In this document: piece by piece, positions 26,470-35,528 of the stretch | Layout of the letters: each line of letters begins with the position of its first letter | How positions within the stretch are numbered: the first letter of the stretch is position 1 | Source: an uncultured Acidimicrobiales bacterium | GTDB lineage: Bacteria > Actinomycetota > Acidimicrobiia > Acidimicrobiales > SZUA-35 | Reading direction: 5' to 3' | Length of the DNA: 64,000 bases | NCBI GenBank assembly: GCA_938021675.1 | Contig: CALIFY010000038.1 | Location: 1-64,000 of the forward strand | Position numbers and translations under genes: made by a program | Notes under the pieces: generated by a model | Told to the model about the DNA's origin: nothing | The model's database searches: none | What the model saw: only the letters and a program-made list of their open reading frames with translations

Positions 26470-26499
26470 GTCGGCGCCCCGAATAAACGGGGCGCCGAC
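26470..26499. terminator. Perfect 12-bp GC-rich hairpin after the small gene
   Basis: Arms 26470-26481 and 26488-26499 pair perfectly with a 6-nt loop (AATAAA). On the minus strand the stem is followed by GTTGTTTTTGG, a T-rich tail. It may therefore terminate leftward transcription as well as rightward from the small gene. Confidence 0.6.
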
Positions 26500-26505
26500 G
26501 GCGCG

Positions 26506-26558
26506 AATCGGGGCGGCGGATCCCCGATTTCGCTGCTACCAGGTGGCGGGAACCTGGT
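26506..26558. repeat. Two further consecutive inverted repeats
   Basis: Perfect 8-bp arms AATCGGGG (26506-26513) and CCCCGATT (26522-26529), followed by TTT. Then 7-bp arms ACCAGGT (26538-26544) and ACCTGGT (26552-26558). With the hairpin at 26470 they form a row of three stems in 90 bp upstream of mshD. Confidence 0.7.
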
Positions 26559-26572
26559 GACGAGAACAGTAA

Positions 26573-26601
26573 TTGACCCGACCCAAGAGGTGGGTGATAT
26601 T
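26573..26601 (+). promoter_or_regulatory. Candidate promoter of mshD-rlmN
   Basis: TTGACC (26573-26578), 17-nt spacer, GATATT (26596-26601). The spacer holds a 5-bp inverted repeat (ACCCA/TGGGT, 26581-26595) that could be an operator. A GGAAT-N18-GTT SigR-type site was looked for here and not found. Confidence 0.5.
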
Positions 26602-26680
26602 GACAAAAAAAGATGGTCGGATAGGTGGATAGCCGTCGCAGGTCCGACAAGCACCGCTCGCCAACCGGTAACGTATGTAG

Positions 26681-27640
26681 GTGGATCCCATTTCGGCCGA
26701 TCATCGTGCGCTCACCATCGAACGGTTCGACTCCTCACAGATCGGGACCGGCGAGGCGACAACCCGGCTGGTCAACCAGGCCAGCGAGATTTTCAAACGG
26801 GCGGTTCCAGCGCCACAGCGAGACGACCGGTTTGAGGGGTGGGAACCGCCCGGTGACCTGGTCGCCGCGGTTGCGACATCCGACGGCGGCCGGTCGGCCG
26901 TCGGATACGTCGGCGGCAGCGTCAACCGCGATCGACTGCAACTCGACGCCATAGTCATTCCCGCGGCCGACGACGAATCCTCAGCGAAGGTAGTGAGTCA
27001 CCTCCTCGACGCCCTCGAACCATCGATCGCCAAGAGCGCGGCGACGACGGTTGAACTGTGGGGACGACCGGCCATGCCCTGGCATTCGCTGGTCGCCGAG
27101 GCCCATGGATTCGCCGATTGGCGTAGCCTCCATCAACTCCGATGTTCGCTACCGGTCGATCGAGAACCCATGGAAACTCGACCGTTCAGACCGGGCGGCG
27201 ATGAGGCCGCCCTTCGACGGGTCAACAATCGAGCATTCGCCGATCACCCAGACCAGGGCGCTTTGACCGTCGACGACATTGCCGACATCACCTCACAACC
27301 GTGGTTTCGGCCCGACGGCGTCCGCCTTCTCGACGACCCGGTCGATGCTAAACACCTCGCCGGATTCTGCATCACCAAGATCCACGATCCGATCGCTCCC
27401 GGTGAGCCGCCGCTGGGCGAGATTTACGCCATTGGAATCGATCCAGATCACCATGGACAGGGCCTGGGGACTCCCATGACCGCGGCCGGCCTAACCTGGC
27501 TGGCAGACCACGGTCTCGACGTTGGCATGCTGTACGTCGAAGCGAACAACACCGCGGCAATGAAAACCTACGCCAGACTTGGCTTCGAACAGCACCGCAC
27601 CGACCGGGCGTGGTCACGACGGATCGAGGCCCGGACATGA
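26681..27640 (+). CDS. mshD: Mycothiol synthase
   Basis: 319 residues, two tandem GNAT domains as in MshD, which acetylates Cys-GlcN-Ins in the last step of mycothiol synthesis. The C-terminal active domain has NRAFADHPDQGALTVDD, GEIYAIGIDPDHHGQGLG (acetyl-CoA loop) and GMLYVEANNTAAMKTYARLGF. The N-terminal domain is degenerate, as is normal for the family. In place of the usual GRG at the end of the CoA loop it reads GLGTPMTAAGL. The GTG start is at 26681; the ribosome-binding site is poor. It is coupled to rlmN by an ATGA overlap. Confidence 0.88.
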   Translation: MDPISADHRALTIERFDSSQIGTGEATTRLVNQASEIFKRAVPAPQRDDRFEGWEPPGDLVAAVATSDGGRSAVGYVGGSVNRDRLQLDAIVIPAADDESSAKVVSHLLDALEPSIAKSAATTVELWGRPAMPWHSLVAEAHGFADWRSLHQLRCSLPVDREPMETRPFRPGGDEAALRRVNNRAFADHPDQGALTVDDIADITSQPWFRPDGVRLLDDPVDAKHLAGFCITKIHDPIAPGEPPLGEIYAIGIDPDHHGQGLGTPMTAAGLTWLADHGLDVGMLYVEANNTAAMKTYARLGFEQHRTDRAWSRRIEART

Positions 27641-28809
27641 CCGGCACTGACATGACCGGCACCGATGCTGCCGGTGCTGAAACGGCCGACGCTCCATCAT
27701 CGACTTCTTCGAAGCCCGAGTATCGCTCCCCCTGGTCTCCTGACCGCACCGAACTCGCAACCATTCTCGATGGAGAACCCCGGTACCGGGTCGATCAACT
27801 ATGGGAAGGTCTCTACAGCCAGGACCGTCCGCCGGAAGAACAGTCGAACCTGCCAAAGCAACTCAAAGCCCGTCTGGCCAGTCAATTTCGTCCTGCATTG
27901 GAATCGGCGGCAGAGCAGCAAAGCGACGGCGGCGACACCATGAAGTGGCTGTGGCGGTTGCCCGACGGCGTCGAAATCGAGACGGTGCTGATGCACTACG
28001 CCAACCGGTCGACGGTCTGCATCTCCAGCCAAGCCGGTTGTGCCATGGGATGCGGATTCTGTGCCACTGGTCAGGCCGGATACACCCGCAACCTGAGCGT
28101 CGGCGAGATGATAGAGCAGGTCGTGCTGGCCCGCCGGGCGGCGACGCCACGCCGACTATCGAACGTCGTGTTCATGGGTATGGGTGAACCGATGGCCAAC
28201 TACGATCGGGTGATCGAAACGCTGCATCGGCTCATCGTCGATGTCGGAATAGGGGCCCGGCACCTGACGGTATCGACCGTAGGGCTTGTCCCACAAATGC
28301 TCCGGTTCGCCGAAGAAAATCTGCAAGTCGGCCTCGCACTCTCCCTTCATGCGGCAAACGACGAACTCCGGTCCGAACTCATCCCGATCAATCGAGCCAA
28401 CCCGATCGACGATCTCGTCGCCGCTTGCCAATTGTTTCGGGAGCGGACGGGGCGGCGGGTGTCGCTGGAATGGGCCATGATCGACGGGGTAAACGATCGC
28501 CCTCAGGACGCCGACGAGTTGGCGACGGTGGCCACCAACGCCCGGGCCCACGTCAACCTCATTCCCCTGAACCCCACTCCGGGTTGGCCGACCGTCGGTT
28601 CATCTCCAGATCGAATCCGAGACTTCGTCTCCAATCTTCGCCGGCGCGGCGTCAATGCCACCGTTCGAGCGAATCGGGGGACCGATATCGCCGCCGCTTG
28701 CGGACAGCTGGCCGGCCGATCCGATACCAAGGACCAGGCGACGAATGGGCCCACAGCCACAACGGTAGCGCTCAAGAAATCGGGGACCAGCCGAGATAAG
28801 ATCACGTGA
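27637..28809 (+). CDS. rlmN: 23S rRNA (adenine-C2)-methyltransferase
   Basis: 390 residues, radical SAM enzyme methylating A2503 of 23S rRNA and tRNA A37. The cluster motif is CAMGCGFC (about 136-143). GEMIEQV, FMGMGEPMANYD and HAANDELRSELIPINR follow. The second catalytic Cys is in RGTDIAAACGQLAG near the end. The first 40 residues are a low-complexity extension (repeated MTGTD). The ATG overlaps the mshD stop by 4 nt. Confidence 0.94.
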   Translation: MTGTDMTGTDAAGAETADAPSSTSSKPEYRSPWSPDRTELATILDGEPRYRVDQLWEGLYSQDRPPEEQSNLPKQLKARLASQFRPALESAAEQQSDGGDTMKWLWRLPDGVEIETVLMHYANRSTVCISSQAGCAMGCGFCATGQAGYTRNLSVGEMIEQVVLARRAATPRRLSNVVFMGMGEPMANYDRVIETLHRLIVDVGIGARHLTVSTVGLVPQMLRFAEENLQVGLALSLHAANDELRSELIPINRANPIDDLVAACQLFRERTGRRVSLEWAMIDGVNDRPQDADELATVATNARAHVNLIPLNPTPGWPTVGSSPDRIRDFVSNLRRRGVNATVRANRGTDIAAACGQLAGRSDTKDQATNGPTATTVALKKSGTSRDKIT

Positions 28810-28863
28810 AAGTCGCCGCTCGCGCCGTCTCTTTGTGGACACCAGACTCCATACTTAGAGCGT

Positions 28864-29229
28864 ATGAACCAGTGGTTGAATCGCTCGCATCCGCAGACCT
28901 TGCAAGCGGGCGTAATCCTCGGCTACATCAGTGCGGTGTTCGGGCTACTCGCCGTCGGGCCGTTTTTCTTTCTTCTGCTCGTCTACATTGGGCTCGGGGT
29001 CGGCGCGTTTGCCACGGCAAACAACAAGCGTTGGGGCTATGTGCTCCTCGCTGTCTGTGCCGCGATAGCGGCCGGGTGGCGGATCTTGTTTCTCGTCCTC
29101 GGGGTGCTCAGCGGTGTGGCCATCTCCGACAACCTCCAGCTCCTGAACTCAACCGTCTTCCCGACGGCGCTTGTCGTGGCGGTACTTCACATACAGTCTC
29201 GTGAGTACCAGAAAGTGTGGTTCGAGTAG
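28864..29229 (+). CDS. Small polytopic membrane protein, unknown
   Basis: 121 residues with three or four hydrophobic segments (about 15-35, 38-52, 58-80 and 88-108) and charged termini. No family was recognised. There is no ribosome-binding site; CATACT (28850-28855) ends 8 nt before the ATG, suggesting a leaderless transcript. The 3' end overlaps the proposed start of the next gene. Confidence 0.65.
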   Translation: MNQWLNRSHPQTLQAGVILGYISAVFGLLAVGPFFFLLLVYIGLGVGAFATANNKRWGYVLLAVCAAIAAGWRILFLVLGVLSGVAISDNLQLLNSTVFPTALVVAVLHIQSREYQKVWFE

Positions 29230-30751
29230 TCGTCCTACCGGCGTTGCCGTAAGCGACCTGATCATCGGCAGCCTCATCTTTCTGATCATCTCGACCGCTT
29301 GCAGCTCACCGACGACAACCGAGCCAACCAGCCAGGCCACCAGCAACCGGGCCGCAGAGTCGAACCCGTCAGTTCCCTCGACGGCAACGACAAACCTCCA
29401 ACCGTCCACATCTGGCCCCGCCATAGCGTCGCAATCAGCGTTTACCGTCGAGCATATTGAATGGGTGGCCTGCGGTGCCGGCATCGAATGCGCCGACGTC
29501 GCTGTCCCCGTCGATCACAGCCGGCCAACCGGCGAGACGCTACAGCTCGCCATGGTCCGAGTCCCCAGCACCGGCCCGGCTAGGGGCTCGATTTTTGTCA
29601 ACCCGGGCGGTCCAGGTGGGTCGGGCGTCGACTACGTCACCGGAGGCTTCCGGTTCGACGATGAGACCATGGCCTCTTATCACCTCATCGGATTTGACCC
29701 TCGAGGCGTCGGCCGGTCGTCGCCGCTTCGTTGCCAGGTCGATCTCACTACCCCAAGGCCCGATCTTTCCCCCGACGATGGGGACGAGGCGGCAACGCTC
29801 GACGCACACGCTCGATCGATTGCCGATGCTTGTCGACGACTCGACGGCGACCGCCTGGCCTTTATCGGAACCGACTCGGTCGTTGCCGATCTCGACTTGC
29901 TCCGGCAAGCGGTCGGTGACGAGAAACTTAACTACTACGGACTCAGCTATGGCACGCTCATCGGTCTCCGCTACGCCAGTCGCTACCCCGACACCATCGG
30001 ACACCTGGCGCTCGATGGCATCGTCGACCCGTCGTTCGGACTGATCGACCTGCTCGGTCAACAAGCGGTCGCCTTCGAGACCGGGTTCATCGAACTCGAC
30101 ACACAATGCAAACCGGAATGGCGTTGCCCAAACGGTGGGCTGGTTGCCGCCTACGACCGCCTGGCGGCGCAGCTGGAACGGGACGGACCGATCGATGGAG
30201 TAGGCAACGCCGAGCTGGACCTCGCCAGTCTCTTTGCTCTCTATGACGAGCGTCTGCATGCCAGCTACGTCGACGCCATCAATGCCGCGGAATCCGGAGA
30301 CTTCAGCGCCATCGACGCGCTCCACGACCGATTCGTCAGTGGGCCAAGCTACGCGTCATACGTCGCGGTCTTTTGCTACGACAGCGACACCCCGGTTGGG
30401 GCAACGGAATGGAATCGGTTCGCAACCGAGCTCGCCGCCACGGCACCACGGTTTGGCGAATCGGTAGCGAACGAGATCCGACCCTGTGCCTTTTGGCCTC
30501 CGGTCAGCGGTCCACCCCCAGCGCCGGTCACCGACATTGGCGACGCACCGATTCTCGCCATCTCCACATCGGGTGACATGGCAACCCCGGCGGTCAACGC
30601 CGAGACGATCGCCAGCGAACTGGACTCGGCCGCACTCGTCATTGCTGAGTCCACGACTCATACGGCATACGGCACGAGCGCCTGCGTCCGAGAAATCGTC
30701 GCTCGGTACTTTGTGGAAGATGTTCTACCCGACAGAACCACGTTGTGTTGA
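29201..30751 (+). CDS. Exported TAP-family alpha/beta hydrolase (tripeptidyl aminopeptidase-like) lipoprotein
   Basis: About 516 residues from a GTG (29201) that gives a positive n-region, a hydrophobic stretch LIIGSLIFLIISTAC and a probable lipidated Cys. A Ser/Thr/Pro-rich linker follows. The hydrolase core has the oxyanion loop NPGGPGGSG, a nucleophile elbow GLSYGTLIG, the acid in ISTSGDMATP and the His in TTHTAYG within a TAP-like C-terminal domain. The family includes Streptomyces secreted tripeptidyl aminopeptidases and mycobacterial lipoproteins. The lipobox is slightly off consensus, and a start at TTG 29171 is less likely. Confidence 0.85.
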   Translation: MSTRKCGSSSRPTGVAVSDLIIGSLIFLIISTACSSPTTTEPTSQATSNRAAESNPSVPSTATTNLQPSTSGPAIASQSAFTVEHIEWVACGAGIECADVAVPVDHSRPTGETLQLAMVRVPSTGPARGSIFVNPGGPGGSGVDYVTGGFRFDDETMASYHLIGFDPRGVGRSSPLRCQVDLTTPRPDLSPDDGDEAATLDAHARSIADACRRLDGDRLAFIGTDSVVADLDLLRQAVGDEKLNYYGLSYGTLIGLRYASRYPDTIGHLALDGIVDPSFGLIDLLGQQAVAFETGFIELDTQCKPEWRCPNGGLVAAYDRLAAQLERDGPIDGVGNAELDLASLFALYDERLHASYVDAINAAESGDFSAIDALHDRFVSGPSYASYVAVFCYDSDTPVGATEWNRFATELAATAPRFGESVANEIRPCAFWPPVSGPPPAPVTDIGDAPILAISTSGDMATPAVNAETIASELDSAALVIAESTTHTAYGTSACVREIVARYFVEDVLPDRTTLC

Positions 30752-30797
30752 CATCCGCTGGTGTCACCTGACTCGTGGCAGGCCTACGCCACCGGCC

Positions 30798-30803
30798 TAC
30801 GGT
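30798..30803 (+). promoter_or_regulatory. -10 element for leaderless menG
   Basis: TACGGT ends 7 nt before the menG ATG at 30811, the same hexamer and spacing as before the Rrf2 gene at 63647. Confidence 0.4.
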
Positions 30804-30810
30804 GTGAGGC

Positions 30811-31509
30811 ATGGGTGCTATGCCGACCGACCACCTGCCCGAGGGTGATGAGAAGCGGACCGCGGTGCGGTCAATGTTCGACACGATCGCTCCTCGCTAC
30901 GATCTCGTAAACCGACTCATGACGTTTCGGATGGACGTCGGCTGGCGCCGGACCACCCGACGGGCGCTCGAACTGGGGCCAGGATCTACCGTGCTCGACT
31001 TGGCGTGCGGTACCGGAGATTTTTCGGTCGATCTGGCCAACAACGGCCATCGCCCGATCGGCGTCGACCTGTCCTTCGGGATGCTGGCCGCCACTCGTTC
31101 CGGCGCGCCGCTGGTACAGGGCGACCTCCTCGATTTGCCGCTGGCCGATGCCAGCGTCGACGGGGCCGTGTGCGGCTTCGCATTGCGAAACCTCGTTGAA
31201 CTCCCGCCGTTCTTCGATGAGTTACATCGTGTTGTTCGACCCGGTGGCCGAATCGCACTCCTCGACGTCTCACAACCAGAAAACCAACTCCTGAGTTGGG
31301 GCCACGGCATCTATTTCAACCGCGTCGTACCGTTCGTCGGTGGATTACTCTCCGATCGGTCGGCCTACGCCTACCTGCCCCGATCGGTCTCATACCTCCC
31401 CGAACCGGTGGAGCTGCTGCGTCAAGCGAGACAGGCTGGGTTGATAGAGCTTGAGCGGCGCCAACTGAGTGGCGGTCTCTCGCAACTGATCACCGCCACC
31501 AACGCGTAG
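30811..31509 (+). CDS. menG: Demethylmenaquinone methyltransferase
   Basis: 232 residues, SAM-dependent MenG/UbiE family, last step of menaquinone synthesis. It has MFDTIAPRYDLVNRLMTFRMDVGWRR (UbiE signature 1), the SAM motif VLDLACGTGDFS, and PEPVELLRQARQAGL with LSGGLSQL near the end. ATG 30811 fits a leaderless transcript; ATG 30820 is an alternative. It is followed after 14 bp by a glycosyltransferase gene. Confidence 0.9.
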   Translation: MGAMPTDHLPEGDEKRTAVRSMFDTIAPRYDLVNRLMTFRMDVGWRRTTRRALELGPGSTVLDLACGTGDFSVDLANNGHRPIGVDLSFGMLAATRSGAPLVQGDLLDLPLADASVDGAVCGFALRNLVELPPFFDELHRVVRPGGRIALLDVSQPENQLLSWGHGIYFNRVVPFVGGLLSDRSAYAYLPRSVSYLPEPVELLRQARQAGLIELERRQLSGGLSQLITATNA

Positions 31510-31523
31510 GAGCCGAACCAGGG

Positions 31524-32810
31524 ATGGACTGGCCGGGGGTCTCCAGCAAACTGGCTCAGTTGACCAGTCGACAGGCCGATATTCCAGGAATGGACGCATC
31601 GTCGGTTGAACTGGGCGCCGCCGACCCCGACGGCCGAGGGGTGCCGGCCCGGTACGACCGACGACGACCTCGGGCGACGGCCGTATCGATCATCGTGCCG
31701 ACGTACAACGAGGCGGACAACATAGGAGTGCTCCTCGACCGAATCGCCGAAACGATGGTCGACTACGACTACGAAGTCATCGTTGTCGATGACGACTCTC
31801 CCGACGGCACGTGGAGGGCAGCAGAACAGAAGGCGGACGCCAATACAAGGATTCGGGTTGTGCGGCGACGGACCGACCGAGGGTTGTCGTCGGCGGTTCT
31901 GCTCGGCATGACCGTGGCCAACGGGCGGGCCCTCGTCGTCATGGACGCCGACCTTCAGCACGATGAACGAATTATTCCCGACCTCGTATCGTCGGTGCTC
32001 GACGACGGTATCGACATTTGCCTCGGCTCTCGGGAGGTCGAAGGTGGCGACTACGGCGACTTCGGCAGAGGCCGCCGGTCGGTTTCATGGGCTGGTGCCA
32101 CACTGGCCCGTGTCCTACTCAGGCTCCCGGTCACCGACCCGATGAGCGGCTTTTTTGCCGTCTCCAGGAGAAGATACGAACAGGTCGGCGACCACATCAA
32201 CCCACGAGGTTTCAAAATCCTCCTCGAGTTCTTGGCCCGGGGCCCGAGACCCTCGGTTGACGAGGTTGGTTACCGGTTCGGTCAGCGGCTTCACGGCTCG
32301 ACGAAGCTCACCGGATCGGTGGTTGTTTCTTACGTTCTTGCCTTAATCGAGCTGACGGTCGGCCGATTCGTTTCGGCAACGTTCACCGCGTACGCCCTCG
32401 TCGGCGCCTTGGGACTCTTGGTCCGATTCGCTGCGCTCTTGGTGTTCGAACAGGCCGGGATCGGGGCCGCCGCCATACTGGCGTTGGAGCTCAGCGTGTT
32501 GTTCAATTTCTATTCGAACAACGCCTTCACCTTCTCTTCCATCGGGCATCGAGGTCGCCGATCCATCCGCCCGCTGCTGCTCTTCCATCTTGTCAGCGCC
32601 CAAGGGGTGATCGTCCAGACCGGCGTGACCAACTGGTTGACCGAGTCGTCCCTATTTCGGAATGTCCTGTCGTCTGACGGACGAGCACCAGTGATGTTTC
32701 TGGCCGGCATCGTGGTCGCCACCGTCGGCAATTACATCCTCAACGTCAATGTGACCTGGCGCCCGGCTGGAGCGGTTCGACCCTTCGGTCTCAGGCGAGC
32801 GACCCGATAA
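31524..32810 (+). CDS. Polyprenol-phosphate glycosyltransferase fused to a GtrA-like membrane domain
   Basis: 428 residues. The N-terminal GT2 domain (about 50-285) begins VSIIVPTYNEADNI and has VVDDDSPDGT and the DXD-like MDADLQHDE, plus ARG-type C-terminal features typical of dolichol/polyprenol-phosphate mannosyltransferases. The C-terminal GtrA domain has four hydrophobic segments (about 295-415, with NFYSNNAFTF). Such fusions make polyprenyl-P-linked hexose donors for extracytoplasmic glycosylation. The gene end overlaps the convergent phosphatase gene by 20 bp. It starts the polysaccharide region. Confidence 0.88.
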   Translation: MDWPGVSSKLAQLTSRQADIPGMDASSVELGAADPDGRGVPARYDRRRPRATAVSIIVPTYNEADNIGVLLDRIAETMVDYDYEVIVVDDDSPDGTWRAAEQKADANTRIRVVRRRTDRGLSSAVLLGMTVANGRALVVMDADLQHDERIIPDLVSSVLDDGIDICLGSREVEGGDYGDFGRGRRSVSWAGATLARVLLRLPVTDPMSGFFAVSRRRYEQVGDHINPRGFKILLEFLARGPRPSVDEVGYRFGQRLHGSTKLTGSVVVSYVLALIELTVGRFVSATFTAYALVGALGLLVRFAALLVFEQAGIGAAAILALELSVLFNFYSNNAFTFSSIGHRGRRSIRPLLLFHLVSAQGVIVQTGVTNWLTESSLFRNVLSSDGRAPVMFLAGIVVATVGNYILNVNVTWRPAGAVRPFGLRRATR

Positions 32811-33327
32811 CCCTGGCCACCAGACCGTCGATCTCTTCGACCGCTTTCCGATAGGCCTTCATTCGGCGCCCGTACGGATCGGAGACGTCCCACCGGTTGT
32901 CGAGATAGCTGCGAGGATCACGATCCCTGTTCAGATGGGTGAGGAAGTCCTCGATCGACATCGGCCCCCACCGTGCCAGCAATTCATTGGCCTCGCTGAT
33001 CGGGACGATCTTGGCGAACGCATCAGGCCGGATCACCGTTGCCTTTTGTACGTGCTGCCCTTCCATCGTTAGCAATAGATCGGCCACCGCCAAACTCGCA
33101 TCGTCGAGTTGATAGCTGCGGTGTTGCGATGCGTCGATGCCGTGTTCACCTAGTGCCGTCACCATGTCGGCCGGCGACGGTTCATCGGAACGGAGAAACC
33201 CTGCCGAGCGAAACAGCATCCGATCCTCACCGAAACGAGTCCGAGCGAGCAGTTCGGCGGCTGGGCTTCTGCAGATATTCGCGGTGCAGACAAAAAGGAT
33301 CCGCCGTTGGGGAAGAGCGTCGCTCAA
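32791..33327 (-). CDS. Low-molecular-weight protein tyrosine phosphatase
   Basis: 178 residues. The P-loop VCTANICRSPAAE (CX5RS) is near the N-terminus and the acid loop is in DVSDPYG near 150. In polysaccharide loci these enzymes dephosphorylate BY-kinases and sugar transferases; here two Wzz/BY-kinase-like genes are close. The start overlaps the stop of the phosphoglycosyl transferase gene by 4 nt, so they are co-translated. Confidence 0.9.
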   Translation of the reverse strand: MSDALPQRRILFVCTANICRSPAAELLARTRFGEDRMLFRSAGFLRSDEPSPADMVTALGEHGIDASQHRSYQLDDASLAVADLLLTMEGQHVQKATVIRPDAFAKIVPISEANELLARWGPMSIEDFLTHLNRDRDPRSYLDNRWDVSDPYGRRMKAYRKAVEEIDGLVARVIGSLA

Positions 33328-34019
33328 CTTCCCCGGCCGGCCAACACGAAGATCGTCTTAAAAAGGATCATGAGATCTGATCGAAGACGAATATCTGCGA
33401 CATAGGCCACATCAAGATGGAGTCCGGCCGAGATTCGGTTCTGCGCTCGTAGTCGTGACACTTGGAATCGACCGGTGATACCGGGCCGCTCAAGGTGCCG
33501 AGGGTGTACGAGGAAACCTTCCCGAGCGGCGACGGCGACGAGTTCCGGGCGGGGACCGATCAGGCTCATGTCGCCCTTGAGGACGTTGAAGAGCTGGGGC
33601 AACTCATCGAGGCTGGAAGACCGAAGAAATCGACCGAACGGTGTGTGCCGTGGATCGTTTGCCGATTTGTGAGTTTTGCGTCGTTCGGGGCCGATATAGG
33701 GACGGTTACCGACCCTACGATCTGGCAACATAGACCGGAACTTGAAGATGTCGAAGCTCTGGCCGTTCCGTCCGACCCGCCGCTGGCGATAGATGATCCC
33801 GCCCTTGCCGAGCTTGATGCGAACCAAAGATGCCACTGCGAGAATGACTGGAGAGAGCGCCAGCAGGATAACGACGGAGACGACGATGTCGAATGGTCGC
33901 TTGAAACGAACCGAGTACTGACTCGGCCGAGACCGAAGCACAACGGGTGACGGCGCGGCAACGACAGCAGGAGGCGCATGCCGCGACCTCTCCATCAGTT
34001 GTACGTCAACATTAGCCAC
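33324..34019 (-). CDS. Small monotopic phosphoglycosyl transferase (bacterial sugar transferase)
   Basis: 231 residues. A reentrant hydrophobic helix (about 48-70) follows RFKRPFDIVVS. Motifs are FDIFKFRSM, SSLDELPQLFNVLKGDMSLIGPRPE (catalytic Asp-Glu in the family) and LERPGITGRFQV. It transfers a sugar-1-phosphate to undecaprenyl phosphate, starting repeat-unit synthesis. A GTG start is used. It is paired with the tyrosine phosphatase gene. A second, larger enzyme of the same class lies at 35529. Confidence 0.88.
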   Translation of the reverse strand: MANVDVQLMERSRHAPPAVVAAPSPVVLRSRPSQYSVRFKRPFDIVVSVVILLALSPVILAVASLVRIKLGKGGIIYRQRRVGRNGQSFDIFKFRSMLPDRRVGNRPYIGPERRKTHKSANDPRHTPFGRFLRSSSLDELPQLFNVLKGDMSLIGPRPELVAVAAREGFLVHPRHLERPGITGRFQVSRLRAQNRISAGLHLDVAYVADIRLRSDLMILFKTIFVLAGRGS

Positions 34020-34300
34020 AAGCTACCTACCCGAACCCTATTTGGGCCATCTCACTTCATGCTGATTTGGCGTCACCCGACACCCGTACCGACACATCTT
34101 ACGATTAGCTTCGTTAGACACCTTGCAGCACCACACGGCGCAGCGAGACGCTCCCAGTACGCACTCGACTCTAGAGTATTCGAGCCCGTAAGGGAACTAA
34201 CCTACGCTGCAGACTTGCAACTTACCGTACTGAGGTCATCCACCGGACGATGTTAACTCAGGAAACGGTCGCTGCCAGAGAGGTTCAAAAATTTCTCGAA

Positions 34301-35377
34301 CTACCACTGCGAAGGCGCAGCTTCGTAGGCCTCGATCTGTTTCAGGGTGAGTTCCCTCATGTCAGCGCCATCGAGGTGGCCTCTGTACCAGTCGATCACC
34401 CAGTCGATCGTCGTCTCCAAGTCGAGTCGGGGACGCCAACCGAGGCGATTCCTGGCCTTGGAGCAGTCGAGTTTGAGCATGTTCGCCTCATGGGGACCAT
34501 CGCGTTCCACCCGCCAATCAGCGCCACCCCACCGCGTGGCCATCCGCTCGACGATCCACTGGACCGGTCGGGCGTCTCGTTCGGCCGGTCCGAAGTTCCA
34601 GCCGTCGCTGAGACCGGCACGTCGCACCGGATCGTCGCCCGCCAGCTCTTGGGCGAGGACGAGATAGCCCGACAGCGGTTCGAGGACATGTTGCCACGGC
34701 CGCACCGCCTCCGGACGTCGAATCACCACCTCCTCGCCGACCCCAAAGGCCCGTACGATGTCGGGGATCAGTCGATCAGCAGCCCAGTCCCCGCCCCCGA
34801 TCACGTTGCCAGCTCGGGCGGTGCCGACTCCCGCCGCACCCGGCGACGAGAAAAACGACCGTCGCATCGACGCGGTGACCAACTCAGCACAACCTTTGCT
34901 GGCCGAGTACGGATCGTGCCCTCCCATCGGTTCGTCTTCTCGGTATCCCCAATCCCACTCACGGTTTTCGTAGCACTTGTCGCTGGTCACGCTGACGACC
35001 GAGCGAAGGTCTTCGCTCGACCGTGCCGCCTGCAACACGTTGGCGGTCCCAACCACATTGGTGGCGAAGGTGCCGGCCGGGTCGTCATAGGAAGCCCGAA
35101 CAATCGCTTGGGCTGCCAGGTGCAAAATAATGGTCGGGCGACAACCGTCCACAACCGCGCCGACGATTGCGGGGTCGTCGATCGTCCCGATGTGGGAGTC
35201 GACGTCATCGCCGACGGACGCAACCTCAAAAAGCGATGGTTCGGTCGCTGGGGCCAGTGACAGCCCGGTCACCTCCGCTCCAAGCCGACTGAGCCACAAC
35301 GAAAGCCACGCTCCCTTGAAACCGGTATGGCCAGTCACCAATACCCGTTGCCCCTGCCAAAACGCCGTATCGATCAC
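34301..35377 (-). CDS. rfbG: CDP-glucose 4,6-dehydratase
   Basis: 358 residues, extended SDR. NAD motif VLVTGHTGFKGAWLSLWL, SVTSDKCYEN, then GGHDPYSASKGCAELV (Tyr-x3-Lys), and AGNVIGGGDWA. It makes CDP-4-keto-6-deoxyglucose, the precursor of 3,6-dideoxyhexoses. The partner RfbF is 3.6 kb away on the same strand. Later enzymes (RfbH and the like) are not in the window. TAGCTT (35389-35384) ends 6 nt before the GTG start, suggesting a leaderless transcript. Confidence 0.9.
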   Translation of the reverse strand: MIDTAFWQGQRVLVTGHTGFKGAWLSLWLSRLGAEVTGLSLAPATEPSLFEVASVGDDVDSHIGTIDDPAIVGAVVDGCRPTIILHLAAQAIVRASYDDPAGTFATNVVGTANVLQAARSSEDLRSVVSVTSDKCYENREWDWGYREDEPMGGHDPYSASKGCAELVTASMRRSFFSSPGAAGVGTARAGNVIGGGDWAADRLIPDIVRAFGVGEEVVIRRPEAVRPWQHVLEPLSGYLVLAQELAGDDPVRRAGLSDGWNFGPAERDARPVQWIVERMATRWGGADWRVERDGPHEANMLKLDCSKARNRLGWRPRLDLETTIDWVIDWYRGHLDGADMRELTLKQIEAYEAAPSQW

Positions 35378-35383
35378 GGGACC

Positions 35384-35389
35384 AAGCTA
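35384..35389 (-). promoter_or_regulatory. -10 element for leaderless rfbG
   Basis: TAGCTT on the minus strand, six bases from the GTG start at 35377; no ribosome-binding site is seen. Confidence 0.35.
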
Positions 35390-35528
35390 CCCTCCCCAAG
35401 GCGGGACAGCGGCGCCAGGAGCCGGCCCAAGCGTTGTGAGCAGATAACCCCAACTCCAACCGGGATGCAGTCCAACGGACACACAACGCTGCTAAAACAA
35501 AGTGTTCGCTGAGTCGAGAGGGCACCAC

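Noticed and set aside
26506-26558. tRNA or riboswitch at the hairpin row before mshD
   Set aside because: Stems are separate simple hairpins; no cloverleaf, no TTCGAATC-like T arm and no known riboswitch core could be read.
24713-26704. 663-codon version of hisD
   Set aside because: The part upstream of 26095 is antisense to the small gene and mshD promoter region; HisD homology begins at the GTG with a good ribosome-binding site.
34250-35260. 336-codon plus-strand open frame
   Set aside because: Antisense to rfbG, which carries all family motifs; no homologous features in this frame.
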